Source: Sulfurospirillum sp. UBA1314 (GTDB taxonomy: Bacteria; Campylobacterota; Campylobacteria; Campylobacterales; Sulfurospirillaceae). Taken from it: a DNA stretch of 7,287 nt. A model generated the notes under the pieces. That model did no database searches and was not told the origin of the DNA. It was given only the letters and a program-made list of their open reading frames with translations. Every line of letters starts with the position of its first letter. The stretch's first letter is position 1. The stretch is from assembly GCA_002307095.1 (NCBI GenBank), contig DBTO01000083.1, forward strand, positions 1 to 7,287, read 5' to 3'. Positions 1 to 7,020 of this stretch are shown piece by piece. Position numbers and translations under genes: made by a program.

Positions 1-2245
1 GCATCATGAGCACCAAGGTGATCAACCCAAGCAGTGCGCCCATCCCCAAAAAGCCGTAACTTGCTGTAATGACCGAGACATGAATGGTAAGCCAATACGA
101 TTTTAACACAGGGACTAAATTCGTGATCTGCGGATTGACAAAACTCATGTGTGCGACGAGCATCACAATCGCCGCTAAAATCGCCGCGGCGGCTAAAGAG
201 AGAATGGATTTGCGAAAGACCATGATGCCCGCAAACCCAGCAGACCAGCCGATGTAAACCATCGACTCGTACGAATCGCTCCATGGGGCATGTCCCGAGA
301 TATACCATCGCAACGCCAACCCAAACGTATGCACGCCAAAAGCTACGATAAAAAAGCCCAAAACGCCTTTTTCAAGCGCACGATAATGTTTACATGTAAA
401 GATGGAGTAGACCGCCAAAACAAATGCGCCAAAGCCAAGAAGGAAGTAAAATCCAACGAGTTTTTGAAACAGACCCATGTGGTTATAAAGCACTTCCGCA
501 CGCACGCGCATCTCGCTTGGCACGATCGCTTCACTTTGGATTCTTTGATTCTCTTTGAGTTTTGCAAGGGCTAGATTAGCGTTTTCCCACTGATTGGTCG
601 AAATGCCCTCTTGAAGCGCTACAAAGTAGTCATTGAGCACACTTTTAACATCGCGACTCACCAAGGGATGGTTAAAGGCATCATTGGGAGCAATCCATGT
701 GTGCGCAGGGTCGTTAGGAATAGGGATAAATTTAAAAAAATCCCCTTTGAGCGTGAGGTAGGCGATATTGAGTTTTTCATCGAATTTAATCACGTCATTA
801 TCAAAGGTGTCGCGTTTGGACTGCGCTTTTTGGTTAGCAGCACTGACGTGCTTTGCCAGTTTGTAGTAGCCCTCTTCATCGAACATCGACGCGAAACTCA
901 CATACTCGGTTTCAGGCGCTAAACCCAGCACTTTTTTAAGGGTGGGGTTGGCGAGTTTGATGATCGGAAACTCTTGCCAAAGCGCTGCATTGGCGCTCAT
1001 ACCCAAGATCATCTGCTCAGGACTCAACCCAAAAAGAGAACTCTTACCCGTGATTTTATGGACAATTTCAACCGCTTCGGTGCTAATAGGCTTGATGCGC
1101 CCACCATAATCTTGCACCAACAGAGCACTAAACGCGCCATTGGCATGCTCATACGAGTTTTTACGAAACTGCTCCAGAGAGTCGGTAGTGTCTGCTTTTA
1201 AAGGCAAGCTTGCACTTAAAAACAGTGGTAAAAGAAGGGCTAAAGCGCTTTTTTGCAAAAAGGCGCGCAGTCTTAAAAACCTGCTTCCTTTGGTAAAAAA
1301 GTTGCCGACAAATCCAACACAGAGTAAAAAATACCCACAATAGGTCGGCCATTTGCCGGGGTCTTTATTGACTTCCAAGATCGTTCCTTTCTCGTCCGTA
1401 TCGTAGGAGGATTGAAAGAATGTGTACCCTTTGTAGGTGAGCGGATGGTTCATAAAAATGCGGTACGGTTGGACACTTTTAGAAGAGGCATCCATCACTT
1501 CGATCTCGCTCGCATACGACGAGGGACTCATGGAACCTGCATAACGCTCAAGCTGAAAATCAACGAGTTTAAGGGCAAAAGGAAGTTCTACGACTTTGGC
1601 GCCCCACGAGAGGGCTATTTCGACATTATCAAAACGAAGCACGGTTGGAGGCTCAATCCAGCCAGCTCCGCCTTCTATTTTGGCGGTTCGTGTTTTGTTA
1701 TCATACGTGACATCCACCATCAATGTTCCTAGCTCCCCTTTGGAGCCTGCACGAAAGCTTTTATAGCTTACATGTAAAACTTTTCCATCGATCATTTCAC
1801 GGTACGAAAAGCTGTTATCGCCCAGTTGCGCAAGAGCCAGTGGGAACTCAAACATCTCTTTTTCGGTTCTGATTTGAAAATAGGCTTTAACACTGAGCAT
1901 CTCGTTTTCACTCATGCCTTCTCGGATATGAATAATGCCCTCATACCCAAAATAACGCGTCAATCCCGCACCAATCAAAATCGCCACAAACGCTACATGC
2001 AGCACAAACGCACCAAACTTTTTCCACATTTTATTTTTGTAGATAATGCCGATCAAAGAGAGGGTGAGCAGAAGCATCACCCCTTCGTACCATAAGGCAT
2101 CATAGACCACGACTTTCGCACTCTGCGTGTCGTAAGCACTCTCGATAAACGTCGCCACACCGGCACCCCAGCCTAAGAGAAACAACATGAAGAGGATAAA
2201 CGGATACGAAAAAAAGTGTTTTCCTAAAAGAGATATAATCTTCAT
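1..2245 (-). CDS. ccsA1: Cytochrome c heme lyase, fused ResB-CcsA (CcsBA) type, probably CcsA1; 3' end cut off by the window
   Basis: System II cytochrome c synthase, which carries heme across the membrane and attaches it to apocytochrome cysteines in the periplasm. The 748 visible residues start MKIISLLGKHFF, with AAAGG seven bases before the ATG. The ResB half has membrane segments near 11-29, 48-68 and 78-99. The family signature LHVAFVAILIGAG contains His83, the expected transmembrane heme ligand, followed by TRYFGYEG-IIHIREG. A periplasmic domain follows to about 290, with segments near 298-317 and 334-350, a second soluble stretch of about 240 residues, and then the CcsA half (segments near 595-616 and 627-648). 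GHAPWSDSYES at 651-661 holds His652, matching the first periplasmic heme-ligand histidine. The WWD signature and the remaining histidines lie beyond position 1. The gene starts 30 bp after mccD. In Wolinella the lyase in this place (CcsA1) serves the CX15CH site of MccA. Family assignment is firm; the CcsA1 identity rests on context. Confidence 0.9.
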   Translation of the reverse strand, partial: MKIISLLGKHFFSYPFILFMLFLLGWGAGVATFIESAYDTQSAKVVVYDALWYEGVMLLLTLSLIGIIYKNKMWKKFGAFVLHVAFVAILIGAGLTRYFGYEGIIHIREGMSENEMLSVKAYFQIRTEKEMFEFPLALAQLGDNSFSYREMIDGKVLHVSYKSFRAGSKGELGTLMVDVTYDNKTRTAKIEGGAGWIEPPTVLRFDNVEIALSWGAKVVELPFALKLVDFQLERYAGSMSPSSYASEIEVMDASSKSVQPYRIFMNHPLTYKGYTFFQSSYDTDEKGTILEVNKDPGKWPTYCGYFLLCVGFVGNFFTKGSRFLRLRAFLQKSALALLLPLFLSASLPLKADTTDSLEQFRKNSYEHANGAFSALLVQDYGGRIKPISTEAVEIVHKITGKSSLFGLSPEQMILGMSANAALWQEFPIIKLANPTLKKVLGLAPETEYVSFASMFDEEGYYKLAKHVSAANQKAQSKRDTFDNDVIKFDEKLNIAYLTLKGDFFKFIPIPNDPAHTWIAPNDAFNHPLVSRDVKSVLNDYFVALQEGISTNQWENANLALAKLKENQRIQSEAIVPSEMRVRAEVLYNHMGLFQKLVGFYFLLGFGAFVLAVYSIFTCKHYRALEKGVLGFFIVAFGVHTFGLALRWYISGHAPWSDSYESMVYIGWSAGFAGIMVFRKSILSLAAAAILAAIVMLVAHMSFVNPQITNLVPVLKSYWLTIHVSVITASYGFLGMGALLGLITLVLMM
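390..399. repeat. Palindrome TTACATGTAA, copy 1 (inside ccsA1)
   Basis: A perfect 10-bp palindrome, extended here to 12 bp (TTTACATGTAAA, 389-400). The gene reads it as TTT ACA TGT AAA (Phe-Thr-Cys-Lys), a different frame from the other two copies. Confidence 0.6.
1768..1777. repeat. Palindrome TTACATGTAA, copy 2 (inside ccsA1)
   Basis: The same perfect 10-bp palindrome, in the ResB half of ccsA1. It is read as TTA CAT GTA A (Leu-His-Val), in the frame also used by the copy in mccC. Confidence 0.6.
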
Positions 2246-2275
2246 GCTAAACCTTTAAAATCAAATCGATACGTC

Positions 2276-3238
2276 TCACACGCCAAACGTTTGCCCTGCG
2301 TAGATAATAAACATCCTTAGGCATAAAACGCCTAAAACACTCGCCATTCCTGAGAGGTAAAAAGCCATTTGCGAATGCGCTACGTGTTTGCCCAACGCAA
2401 AGTTAAGCACCAAAGGAAGTCCAAAACCAAGACCCATCACACCAAACCAAAAGAGGTTGGCATACACGCCACTTTGAAACGCAACAGTGGTGGTTTGTTG
2501 AAACTCGTTGCCGACAAGCAAAGAGACAAACAACATCGCAATGAGCATAATCTCAACCGCCATAATCGGCCATTCGATGACATGCAAGGTTTTCATATCT
2601 GACGAATGGGCATCTTCTTTAAAGAACCACGAAGCGACCATACCAGCAGACGCCGTGCCTGCTGAAAGTCCAGAGACCACAAAAAGTGCTGGAAGAATCG
2701 CCGTATTGAGAATAGGAAAGCGTACCAAAACTGAAATTAAAAAGCCCGTATACGCACAAATCACCACAGCAAACACAACGCTTAACACTTCAACCAAAGG
2801 GCGAAATCGCGTCAAAATACTCATAACCATCGCAAAATAGCCTACAAGTTTGCTCTTTTTTGCCAAAATCACAGAGATCTCTTTCTCAAACAGATACAGA
2901 CACATCACCAAAGTCAAAGGAATATAAATCGAAATTGCCATAACACCGATCGACATAACCGAAGAGAAATTATAGTGAATCAAAATCTTCCAAAAATAGA
3001 GTGGTTTTTCCAAATCACCCACCAAGAAGACCATACCAAACGCAATGGTCACAAACGAAACCAAAGAGGCAGCCTTCAAAAGGGGCGTATCAACCTGTTG
3101 TTTTTTATAAAAACGTACCAACAAAGCAACAATCAAAGCACCACCCGAAATGCCCGCAAGCAGCAGATACACCGCGATCGGCCAGCCCCACTCAACGCCA
3201 TGTGAAAATCCGTAGGTAAAATTAATCGCACCATTCAT
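2276..3238 (-). CDS. mccD: MccD, NrfD/PsrC-family membrane quinol dehydrogenase subunit
   Basis: Polytopic membrane protein of 320 residues that should oxidise menaquinol and pass electrons to MccC. About eight membrane segments are visible (near 20-43, 55-75, 92-116, 150-170, 178-205, 222-243, 258-280, 290-314). Family hallmarks are HGVEWGWPIAVYLLLAGISG near the N-terminus, GDLEKPLYFWKIL at 74-86, and YTGFLISVLVRFPILNTAIL at 163-182 followed by a small-residue-rich helix (SGLSAGTASAG). The ATG at 3238 was chosen because MNGAINFTYGFSHGVEWGW is the normal NrfD-like beginning. A longer in-frame start at 3292 would add 18 polar, Cys-containing residues inside mccC. The mccC stop (TGA) is one base from this ATG and the ribosome binding site is only a G-run within the last mccC codons, so translation is probably coupled. 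No heme motif is present. The name mccD comes from gene order. Confidence 0.92.
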   Translation of the reverse strand: MNGAINFTYGFSHGVEWGWPIAVYLLLAGISGGALIVALLVRFYKKQQVDTPLLKAASLVSFVTIAFGMVFLVGDLEKPLYFWKILIHYNFSSVMSIGVMAISIYIPLTLVMCLYLFEKEISVILAKKSKLVGYFAMVMSILTRFRPLVEVLSVVFAVVICAYTGFLISVLVRFPILNTAILPALFVVSGLSAGTASAGMVASWFFKEDAHSSDMKTLHVIEWPIMAVEIMLIAMLFVSLLVGNEFQQTTTVAFQSGVYANLFWFGVMGLGFGLPLVLNFALGKHVAHSQMAFYLSGMASVLGVLCLRMFIIYAGQTFGV

Positions 3239-3239
3239 A

Positions 3240-3911
3240 TCACACCCCCGCCTTAACAACTGGTATGTAGCGCAAACTTGGCTTCGTTCCAAAGGTTGGC
3301 TTCATGCGCACGGAATCTTTTACATGTAAGATCTGATTGATGTACGAAGCTTCATCGTTTAAGTCACCAAATACGAGTGCTTTGTATTTACACGCTTCCA
3401 CACAAGCAGGCTCTTTGCCTTTGGCGAAATTCGTATTCAGACAAAAATTGCAGTTTTCAGCCGCTTTGGTTTTGTGGTTGATAAAACGCACATCGTACGG
3501 ACACGCCACAACACAGTATTTACAGGCGATGCAGTCATCAGGATTCATCGTCACGATGCCTGTTTTAGCATCTCTATGACAGGCTTTGCTGGGGCACACC
3601 GCAACACACGGAGCGTCTTCACACTGCTGACATGAAACACGCACATACCGCTTCTCCATCGGAGTCTCAGGATCGGTTTTGTTCTCAACATAAAGCCTCA
3701 CTTGACCTTCAGGCACGGCATTCACTTTTCGACACGCTACTTCACAATCGGTACACCCAACACATTTGTTTTGATCAAAAATCATCCCATAATGTGGTTT
3801 CTTCTCTGTTTTTCCTGCTTCACTGACAACACTGTAACCCGCAGTGCCCAATGTCACAGAACCAAGACCTAAAACTTTTAGAAAAGCTCTTCTTTTCCCG
3901 TCATTTTCCAT
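3240..3911 (-). CDS. mccC: MccC, Tat-exported ferredoxin-like protein with four [4Fe-4S] clusters (NrfC/PsrB/DmsB family)
   Basis: Electron-transfer subunit of 223 residues linking MccD to MccA on the periplasmic side. The N-terminus has a twin-arginine signal (KRRAFLK at 6-12, then a hydrophobic run to about 30), as expected for a protein exported with clusters already inserted. Sixteen cysteines form four groups: 50/53/56/60 (CVGCTDCEVAC), 94/97/102/106 (CQQCEDAPCVAVCP), 127/130/133/137 (CIACKYCVVACPYD) and 154/157/170/174, where 12 residues separate the second and third cysteine. Cys111 is an extra cysteine. The ATG at 3911 is preferred because GGAGG sits five bases upstream and it places the Tat motif near the N-terminus. 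An in-frame ATG at 3944 would add 11 residues but has no comparable binding site. The gap to mccB is 36 bp. The paralogue NrfC has the same architecture; the mcc assignment rests on the neighbouring mccA. Confidence 0.94.
   Translation of the reverse strand: MENDGKRRAFLKVLGLGSVTLGTAGYSVVSEAGKTEKKPHYGMIFDQNKCVGCTDCEVACRKVNAVPEGQVRLYVENKTDPETPMEKRYVRVSCQQCEDAPCVAVCPSKACHRDAKTGIVTMNPDDCIACKYCVVACPYDVRFINHKTKAAENCNFCLNTNFAKGKEPACVEACKYKALVFGDLNDEASYINQILHVKDSVRMKPTFGTKPSLRYIPVVKAGV
3320..3329. repeat. Palindrome TTACATGTAA, copy 3 (inside mccC)
   Basis: The third copy, near the 3' end of mccC, read as TTA CAT GTA AAA (Leu-His-Val-Lys) in an unconserved tail beyond the cysteine motifs. Spacings between copies are 1378 and 1552 bp. 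Confidence 0.6.
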
Positions 3912-3947
3912 CTTCTCCTCCAATTCGTGTAGATGAATACACAAAAC

Positions 3948-4733
3948 CTACAGTTTCTTTTTCTCGATACCGTGGGCTTGCTTCATTTCCTCTTCGCTAA
4001 GTGGTTTTGCACTGTTGGCAAGCTCACCTGGTTTAAGCACTTTCATCAATTCTACTTCAAAAATAATCGTTGAACCTCCTGGGATTTCTTGCATGTCAGC
4101 ACTGCCGTATGCAAGCTCACTAGGGATGACCAATTTGTATTTAGATCCCTCATTCATCAGCATCAAACCCTCTTGTAATCCATCCACAATGTTGATCATG
4201 GAAAGATGCGCTGGCTCTTTGCGCTCATACGTGTCATCAAATACTTTACCATTCACCAAATACGCCTTATAATTCATCAGCACAATGCTCTCTTTTTGTG
4301 GTTTTGCACCCGCACCAAGCGTGAGCACTTCGTATTGCAATCCCGATTTAGTCGTTGTTACTTTTTTATTTTTTGCATTTTGCGCTAAATATTTTTTGCC
4401 CTCGGCAATGTTTTTATCTAAGGCTTGTTTGAATTTTTCTTGACTCACTTTATTGAGCGTCTCCGCACGGTTATTGAGATGGGTAACAATCTCTTCATCA
4501 CTCAGTTTTTGTTGCTTTTTGAGCGCATCTAAAAAACCATCAATAACGGCATCCACATCTACTTTTGCGCCCATTTCAGACTGTTCAAAAAGTTGATTGG
4601 AGATATAGCTTCCAGTGGAAACACCAATGCTATATGACTCTTTTTGTACTTGTGTTTTTAGCTCACCAGCAGACGCCCCAGAAACCAAACAAATAAATAC
4701 AAATAATCCTATAGAAATCTTTTTACTTCTCAT
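3948..4733 (-). CDS. mccB: MccB, periplasmic FKBP-type peptidyl-prolyl cis-trans isomerase
   Basis: Predicted folding helper of 261 residues, probably for MccA or another exported mcc component. A Sec signal peptide covers about 1-22, with cleavage likely after SGASA. Residues about 24-115 resemble the helical FkpA/Mip-type N-terminal dimerisation domain (SYSIGVSTGSYISNQL, then charged helices). The C-terminal FKBP domain spans about 128-234, with Tyr155, the FD pair at 165-166, IPSELAYG at 203-210 and FEVELMKV near the end. The tryptophan that usually floors the active site (FKBP12 Trp59, in VIxGW) is Leu186 here (IVDGLQEG). A lysine-rich tail follows. AAGGG lies seven bases before the ATG at 4733. 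The gene is 75 bp after mccA, beyond a strong stem-loop. Prolyl isomerase genes occupy this position in known mcc clusters. The FKBP family is certain; the MccA client is inferred. Confidence 0.92.
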   Translation of the reverse strand: MRSKKISIGLFVFICLVSGASAGELKTQVQKESYSIGVSTGSYISNQLFEQSEMGAKVDVDAVIDGFLDALKKQQKLSDEEIVTHLNNRAETLNKVSQEKFKQALDKNIAEGKKYLAQNAKNKKVTTTKSGLQYEVLTLGAGAKPQKESIVLMNYKAYLVNGKVFDDTYERKEPAHLSMINIVDGLQEGLMLMNEGSKYKLVIPSELAYGSADMQEIPGGSTIIFEVELMKVLKPGELANSAKPLSEEEMKQAHGIEKKKL

Positions 4734-4758
4734 CTCGATACCCTTCTGTTTTTATAAT

Positions 4759-4783
4759 GGTTCTTGGGCAAAGCCCAAGAACC
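4759..4783 (-). other. Perfect 11-bp stem-loop between mccA and mccB
   Basis: The arms GGTTCTTGGGC (4759-4769) and GCCCAAGAACC (4773-4783) pair without mismatch around a three-base loop. The element begins 25 bases after the mccA stop and ends 25 bases before the mccB ATG. On the transcribed (minus) side it is followed by ATTATAAAAACAG, which lacks the U-tract of an intrinsic terminator. It more likely stabilises the mccA 3' end, marks an RNA processing point or partly attenuates downstream genes, giving more MccA than MccBCD. That role is inferred. Confidence 0.7.
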
Positions 4784-4808
4784 TACGCTACCTCTTGTAA
4801 AGCTGACG

Positions 4809-6881
4809 TTATTTAACGTTTTTACCAACAATTCTTTGTGCTTCGTTGACATACTCAACGGCCGCATCTACGCGTTGTTTGGTATATTTGTAACCATGCA
4901 CGCCCCAAGAACCATCTCTCTCAAGAAGATCTACGGTCTCTTGCGCTTTTTCAATCAATTCGTACACTCTGGTTTTATCCGATGATGTAAGTTTTTTGAC
5001 TTCTAGCATGGCGTAAAGCCCTTGGATGCCCACTTTGACCTGTGTGTATTTCTCTTTCACAGGAGTTTGCCATCCCATAACTTCATCATAGACCTGTTTT
5101 TGATCTTTGAAGTGAAGCGTCTCTTTGAGTTCAGACTGAACGATACTGTGACACCCTTTCGTATCGATTTTGTCTTTATCTGCCCAACTGGTACTGGCAC
5201 ACGCCCACATAAGATCAATAAAGTTACGGCCCTTGTCATTTCTATCAAAATGCCAATCTTTCGTATCTCTAGGACCCGTAGCTGCAGAGCTTGGAACCAT
5301 TGTTTTCATTTTTGGATCTACTTGAATTTTCCAGATATGTGATCTTCGCGTGGTATCAAATCCCGCTTGATCTTGGAATTGGATCGCATAGAAGTTTTCA
5401 CAACTCATTGTGTATGGCATATGACAGCTTTGGCACGTATTTTTACTATGTGTATCCGCTTTAGATTGGATATAAGCTTGATCTTTATGACAATCCGCAC
5501 AATTCTTCTTCATTTTTGGTTTAGAGTACAATGAACTCAAATAGCCCGCATTTGGATTGTAGTTCACCACTCCTTTGAGATCTTTCTCACCGCTAACAGG
5601 GCCTGTTACATCATGAGGATCATGACAAGTAGAACATCTCATCCCTTTATCGTAGTGCGCTGTAAAGTAAGACTGTGCTCCTTCCGTACCACAACCAGGT
5701 CCCATGGATTTGAATTTTGAACTGAGTGCAAGATCGGGTTTACCCGCATTGGCAGGATTTTTCGCCAAATCAGGACTGTACCCAAATCGTTGGTGACAAC
5801 GCTCACAGTTTGAGGTAAGAAGACCAGAACCGCCCTCTAAGTGACCACCTGCGCCATGACACTCTTCACAGGAAATTCCTTTAGAGATGGTGTGTTTTTG
5901 AAGCTCTTTTGCATTACCCAATGCTGAAAAGAACTCGTTTTGGTTTTTGAAATCAAACTTCCAAGGGTGACATACTTCACAGTAAGACGTAGACGATTGG
6001 AATGCCATTGATTTTTTGTATTTGGCCGCGTATGACGCTAAACCTCTTACATAACCACCATTTTCACCATATTCCGCTAACGTTACAGGAAAATCAGGAA
6101 CATATTTTTTGATTTTTTGTGCAACTTCAGGGGTAAGATTGAGTGCCCATGTGCGTTGGAATTGGTTTGCACCTGCCGTGATTTGACCGGTACCATTTTT
6201 AAGAAGACCACCCTCAACATGGTAGGTTCCACGAAGTAACCACGCATCAAAGAATCCTAGTTTAGTTCGTAAATGTCCAACCGTACAGTAAATGACATCA
6301 GGTGTAATACCTTGTGGCAAAATAGAGGCTGTATCGCTTGAAAAAACAGGATCATTCAACTTGTTGTTCACTTCAGGATGTTCACCCGGGAAGCGAATGG
6401 TTGTTGCGTGTCGTGATCTACTCCATGTCTCGTATTGAGCGGCATGACACTCACCACATTTTTCAGGCCCAATGAATTTGTTTGGATACGCAAGTGTTGA
6501 TGTTCTTGCAACCCTGTACATCATGGAGGTTACACCCTCTCCACCGCTACGTTTACTCGCTTTTGAGAAGTCTTTACCATGACCTTCTGCTAGCCACTCA
6601 TGTCCGCGATCCGCAACATCAAGTTTACCGACCGTTTTTCCACCGTATTTGGTAAAAATAGGATGGTTCTTAAAGAGCCAGTCATACATCGCCTGCTCTT
6701 CTACAATGTAGTCTTGCAACGAGATAACGCCTCTGCTTTCCTTTGTCCCTTTAGGATTAGCAATGACATCTCTTGCTTCCTTAGTCATCTGCATTCCCTC
6801 CATCCCCTCGGCATTTAGACCGACAGAGAAGAGGTTCAGACACATGAATAACCCAAGTAACACTTTGTCCCAATTTTTCAT
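4809..6881 (-). CDS. mccA: MccA, periplasmic octaheme cytochrome c sulfite reductase with a CX15CH heme site
   Basis: Terminal reductase of sulfite respiration, reducing sulfite to sulfide with six electrons. The protein has 690 residues with a Sec signal peptide of about 24 residues (cleavage near LNA/EG). Seven CXXCH motifs begin at 142, 301, 338, 359, 416, 461 and 483. The eighth site has Cys561, then 15 residues, then Cys577-His578, the diagnostic CX15CH of MccA. Non-heme cysteines in the mature chain are 199, 397 and 494. Cys397 (GPGCGTEG) and Cys494 (MSCENFY) match the two copper(I) ligands that I recall as Cys399 and Cys495 in the Wolinella enzyme; Tyr122, Lys207, Tyr284, Arg365 and Lys391 match its active-site residues with a similar small offset. 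A helical tail of about 100 residues follows the last heme. The start at 6881 is fixed by AAAGGAGG four bases upstream; an in-frame ATG at 6935 lacks this and would bury the signal peptide. Confidence 0.97.
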   Translation of the reverse strand: MKNWDKVLLGLFMCLNLFSVGLNAEGMEGMQMTKEARDVIANPKGTKESRGVISLQDYIVEEQAMYDWLFKNHPIFTKYGGKTVGKLDVADRGHEWLAEGHGKDFSKASKRSGGEGVTSMMYRVARTSTLAYPNKFIGPEKCGECHAAQYETWSRSRHATTIRFPGEHPEVNNKLNDPVFSSDTASILPQGITPDVIYCTVGHLRTKLGFFDAWLLRGTYHVEGGLLKNGTGQITAGANQFQRTWALNLTPEVAQKIKKYVPDFPVTLAEYGENGGYVRGLASYAAKYKKSMAFQSSTSYCEVCHPWKFDFKNQNEFFSALGNAKELQKHTISKGISCEECHGAGGHLEGGSGLLTSNCERCHQRFGYSPDLAKNPANAGKPDLALSSKFKSMGPGCGTEGAQSYFTAHYDKGMRCSTCHDPHDVTGPVSGEKDLKGVVNYNPNAGYLSSLYSKPKMKKNCADCHKDQAYIQSKADTHSKNTCQSCHMPYTMSCENFYAIQFQDQAGFDTTRRSHIWKIQVDPKMKTMVPSSAATGPRDTKDWHFDRNDKGRNFIDLMWACASTSWADKDKIDTKGCHSIVQSELKETLHFKDQKQVYDEVMGWQTPVKEKYTQVKVGIQGLYAMLEVKKLTSSDKTRVYELIEKAQETVDLLERDGSWGVHGYKYTKQRVDAAVEYVNEAQRIVGKNVK

Positions 6882-6885
6882 GTTT

Positions 6886-6893
6886 CCTCCTTT
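6886..6893 (-). promoter_or_regulatory. Strong ribosome binding site that fixes the mccA start
   Basis: The minus strand reads AAAGGAGG, then AAAC, then the ATG at 6881. This is a near-perfect anti-16S match with short spacing, stronger than those of mccB, mccD and ccsA1 in this window. It fits high expression of the terminal reductase and rules out the longer in-frame start at 6935. Confidence 0.85.
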
Positions 6894-6997
6894 GAAAAAT
6901 TGAATTCCAAATCTTCTACACTTTTCCGTGGGCATGAAAAAATGTCGACGATTTAAAGATCAACCAGCACGAATGCCTCATTGGAAATAGTATCAGT

Positions 6998-7020
6998 AAA
7001 AAAGGGGAGAAAAGGGGGAA
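6998..7020 (-). repeat. Pyrimidine-rich tandem repeat, CCCCTTTT with 10-bp period
   Basis: The minus strand shows CCCCTTTT twice, 10 bases apart, in an uninterrupted C/T run of 23 bases. It lies between the candidate operator and the possible minus-10 element. It has no dyad symmetry and so is not a terminator. It may be a second regulator contact or a DNA-structure element; nothing in the sequence decides this. Confidence 0.35.

Noticed and set aside
290..2095. Chain of plus-strand open frames (290-574, 611-922, 974-1201, 1412-1732, 1826-2095)
   Set aside because: All lie opposite the continuous, family-recognisable ccsA1 reading frame, their translations resemble no protein family, and they lack convincing ribosome binding sites. 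They are antisense shadows.
3239..3292. Longer mccD start at 3292
   Set aside because: It would overlap mccC by about 50 bases and add polar residues before the conserved NrfD-like N-terminus.
4759..4783. Intrinsic transcription terminator after mccA
   Set aside because: The stem is strong, but neither strand has a following T-run; the minus strand continues ATTATAAAAACAG. It is reported as a stem-loop only.
4809..6881. Pentaheme nitrite reductase NrfA or octaheme nitrite/tetrathionate reductase instead of MccA
   Set aside because: No CXXCK active-site motif exists in the protein, and the CX15CH site plus the Cys397/Cys494 pair are specific to MccA.
6882..6935. Longer mccA start at 6935 (18 extra residues)
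   Set aside because: The extension is charged, contains a cysteine, would bury the signal peptide and lacks the AAAGGAGG site found before 6881.
6952..6966. FNR-type box (TTGAT half-site) in the mccA leader
   Set aside because: Only the TTGAT half is present; the facing half does not resemble ATCAA, and the site would lie downstream of the likely promoter.
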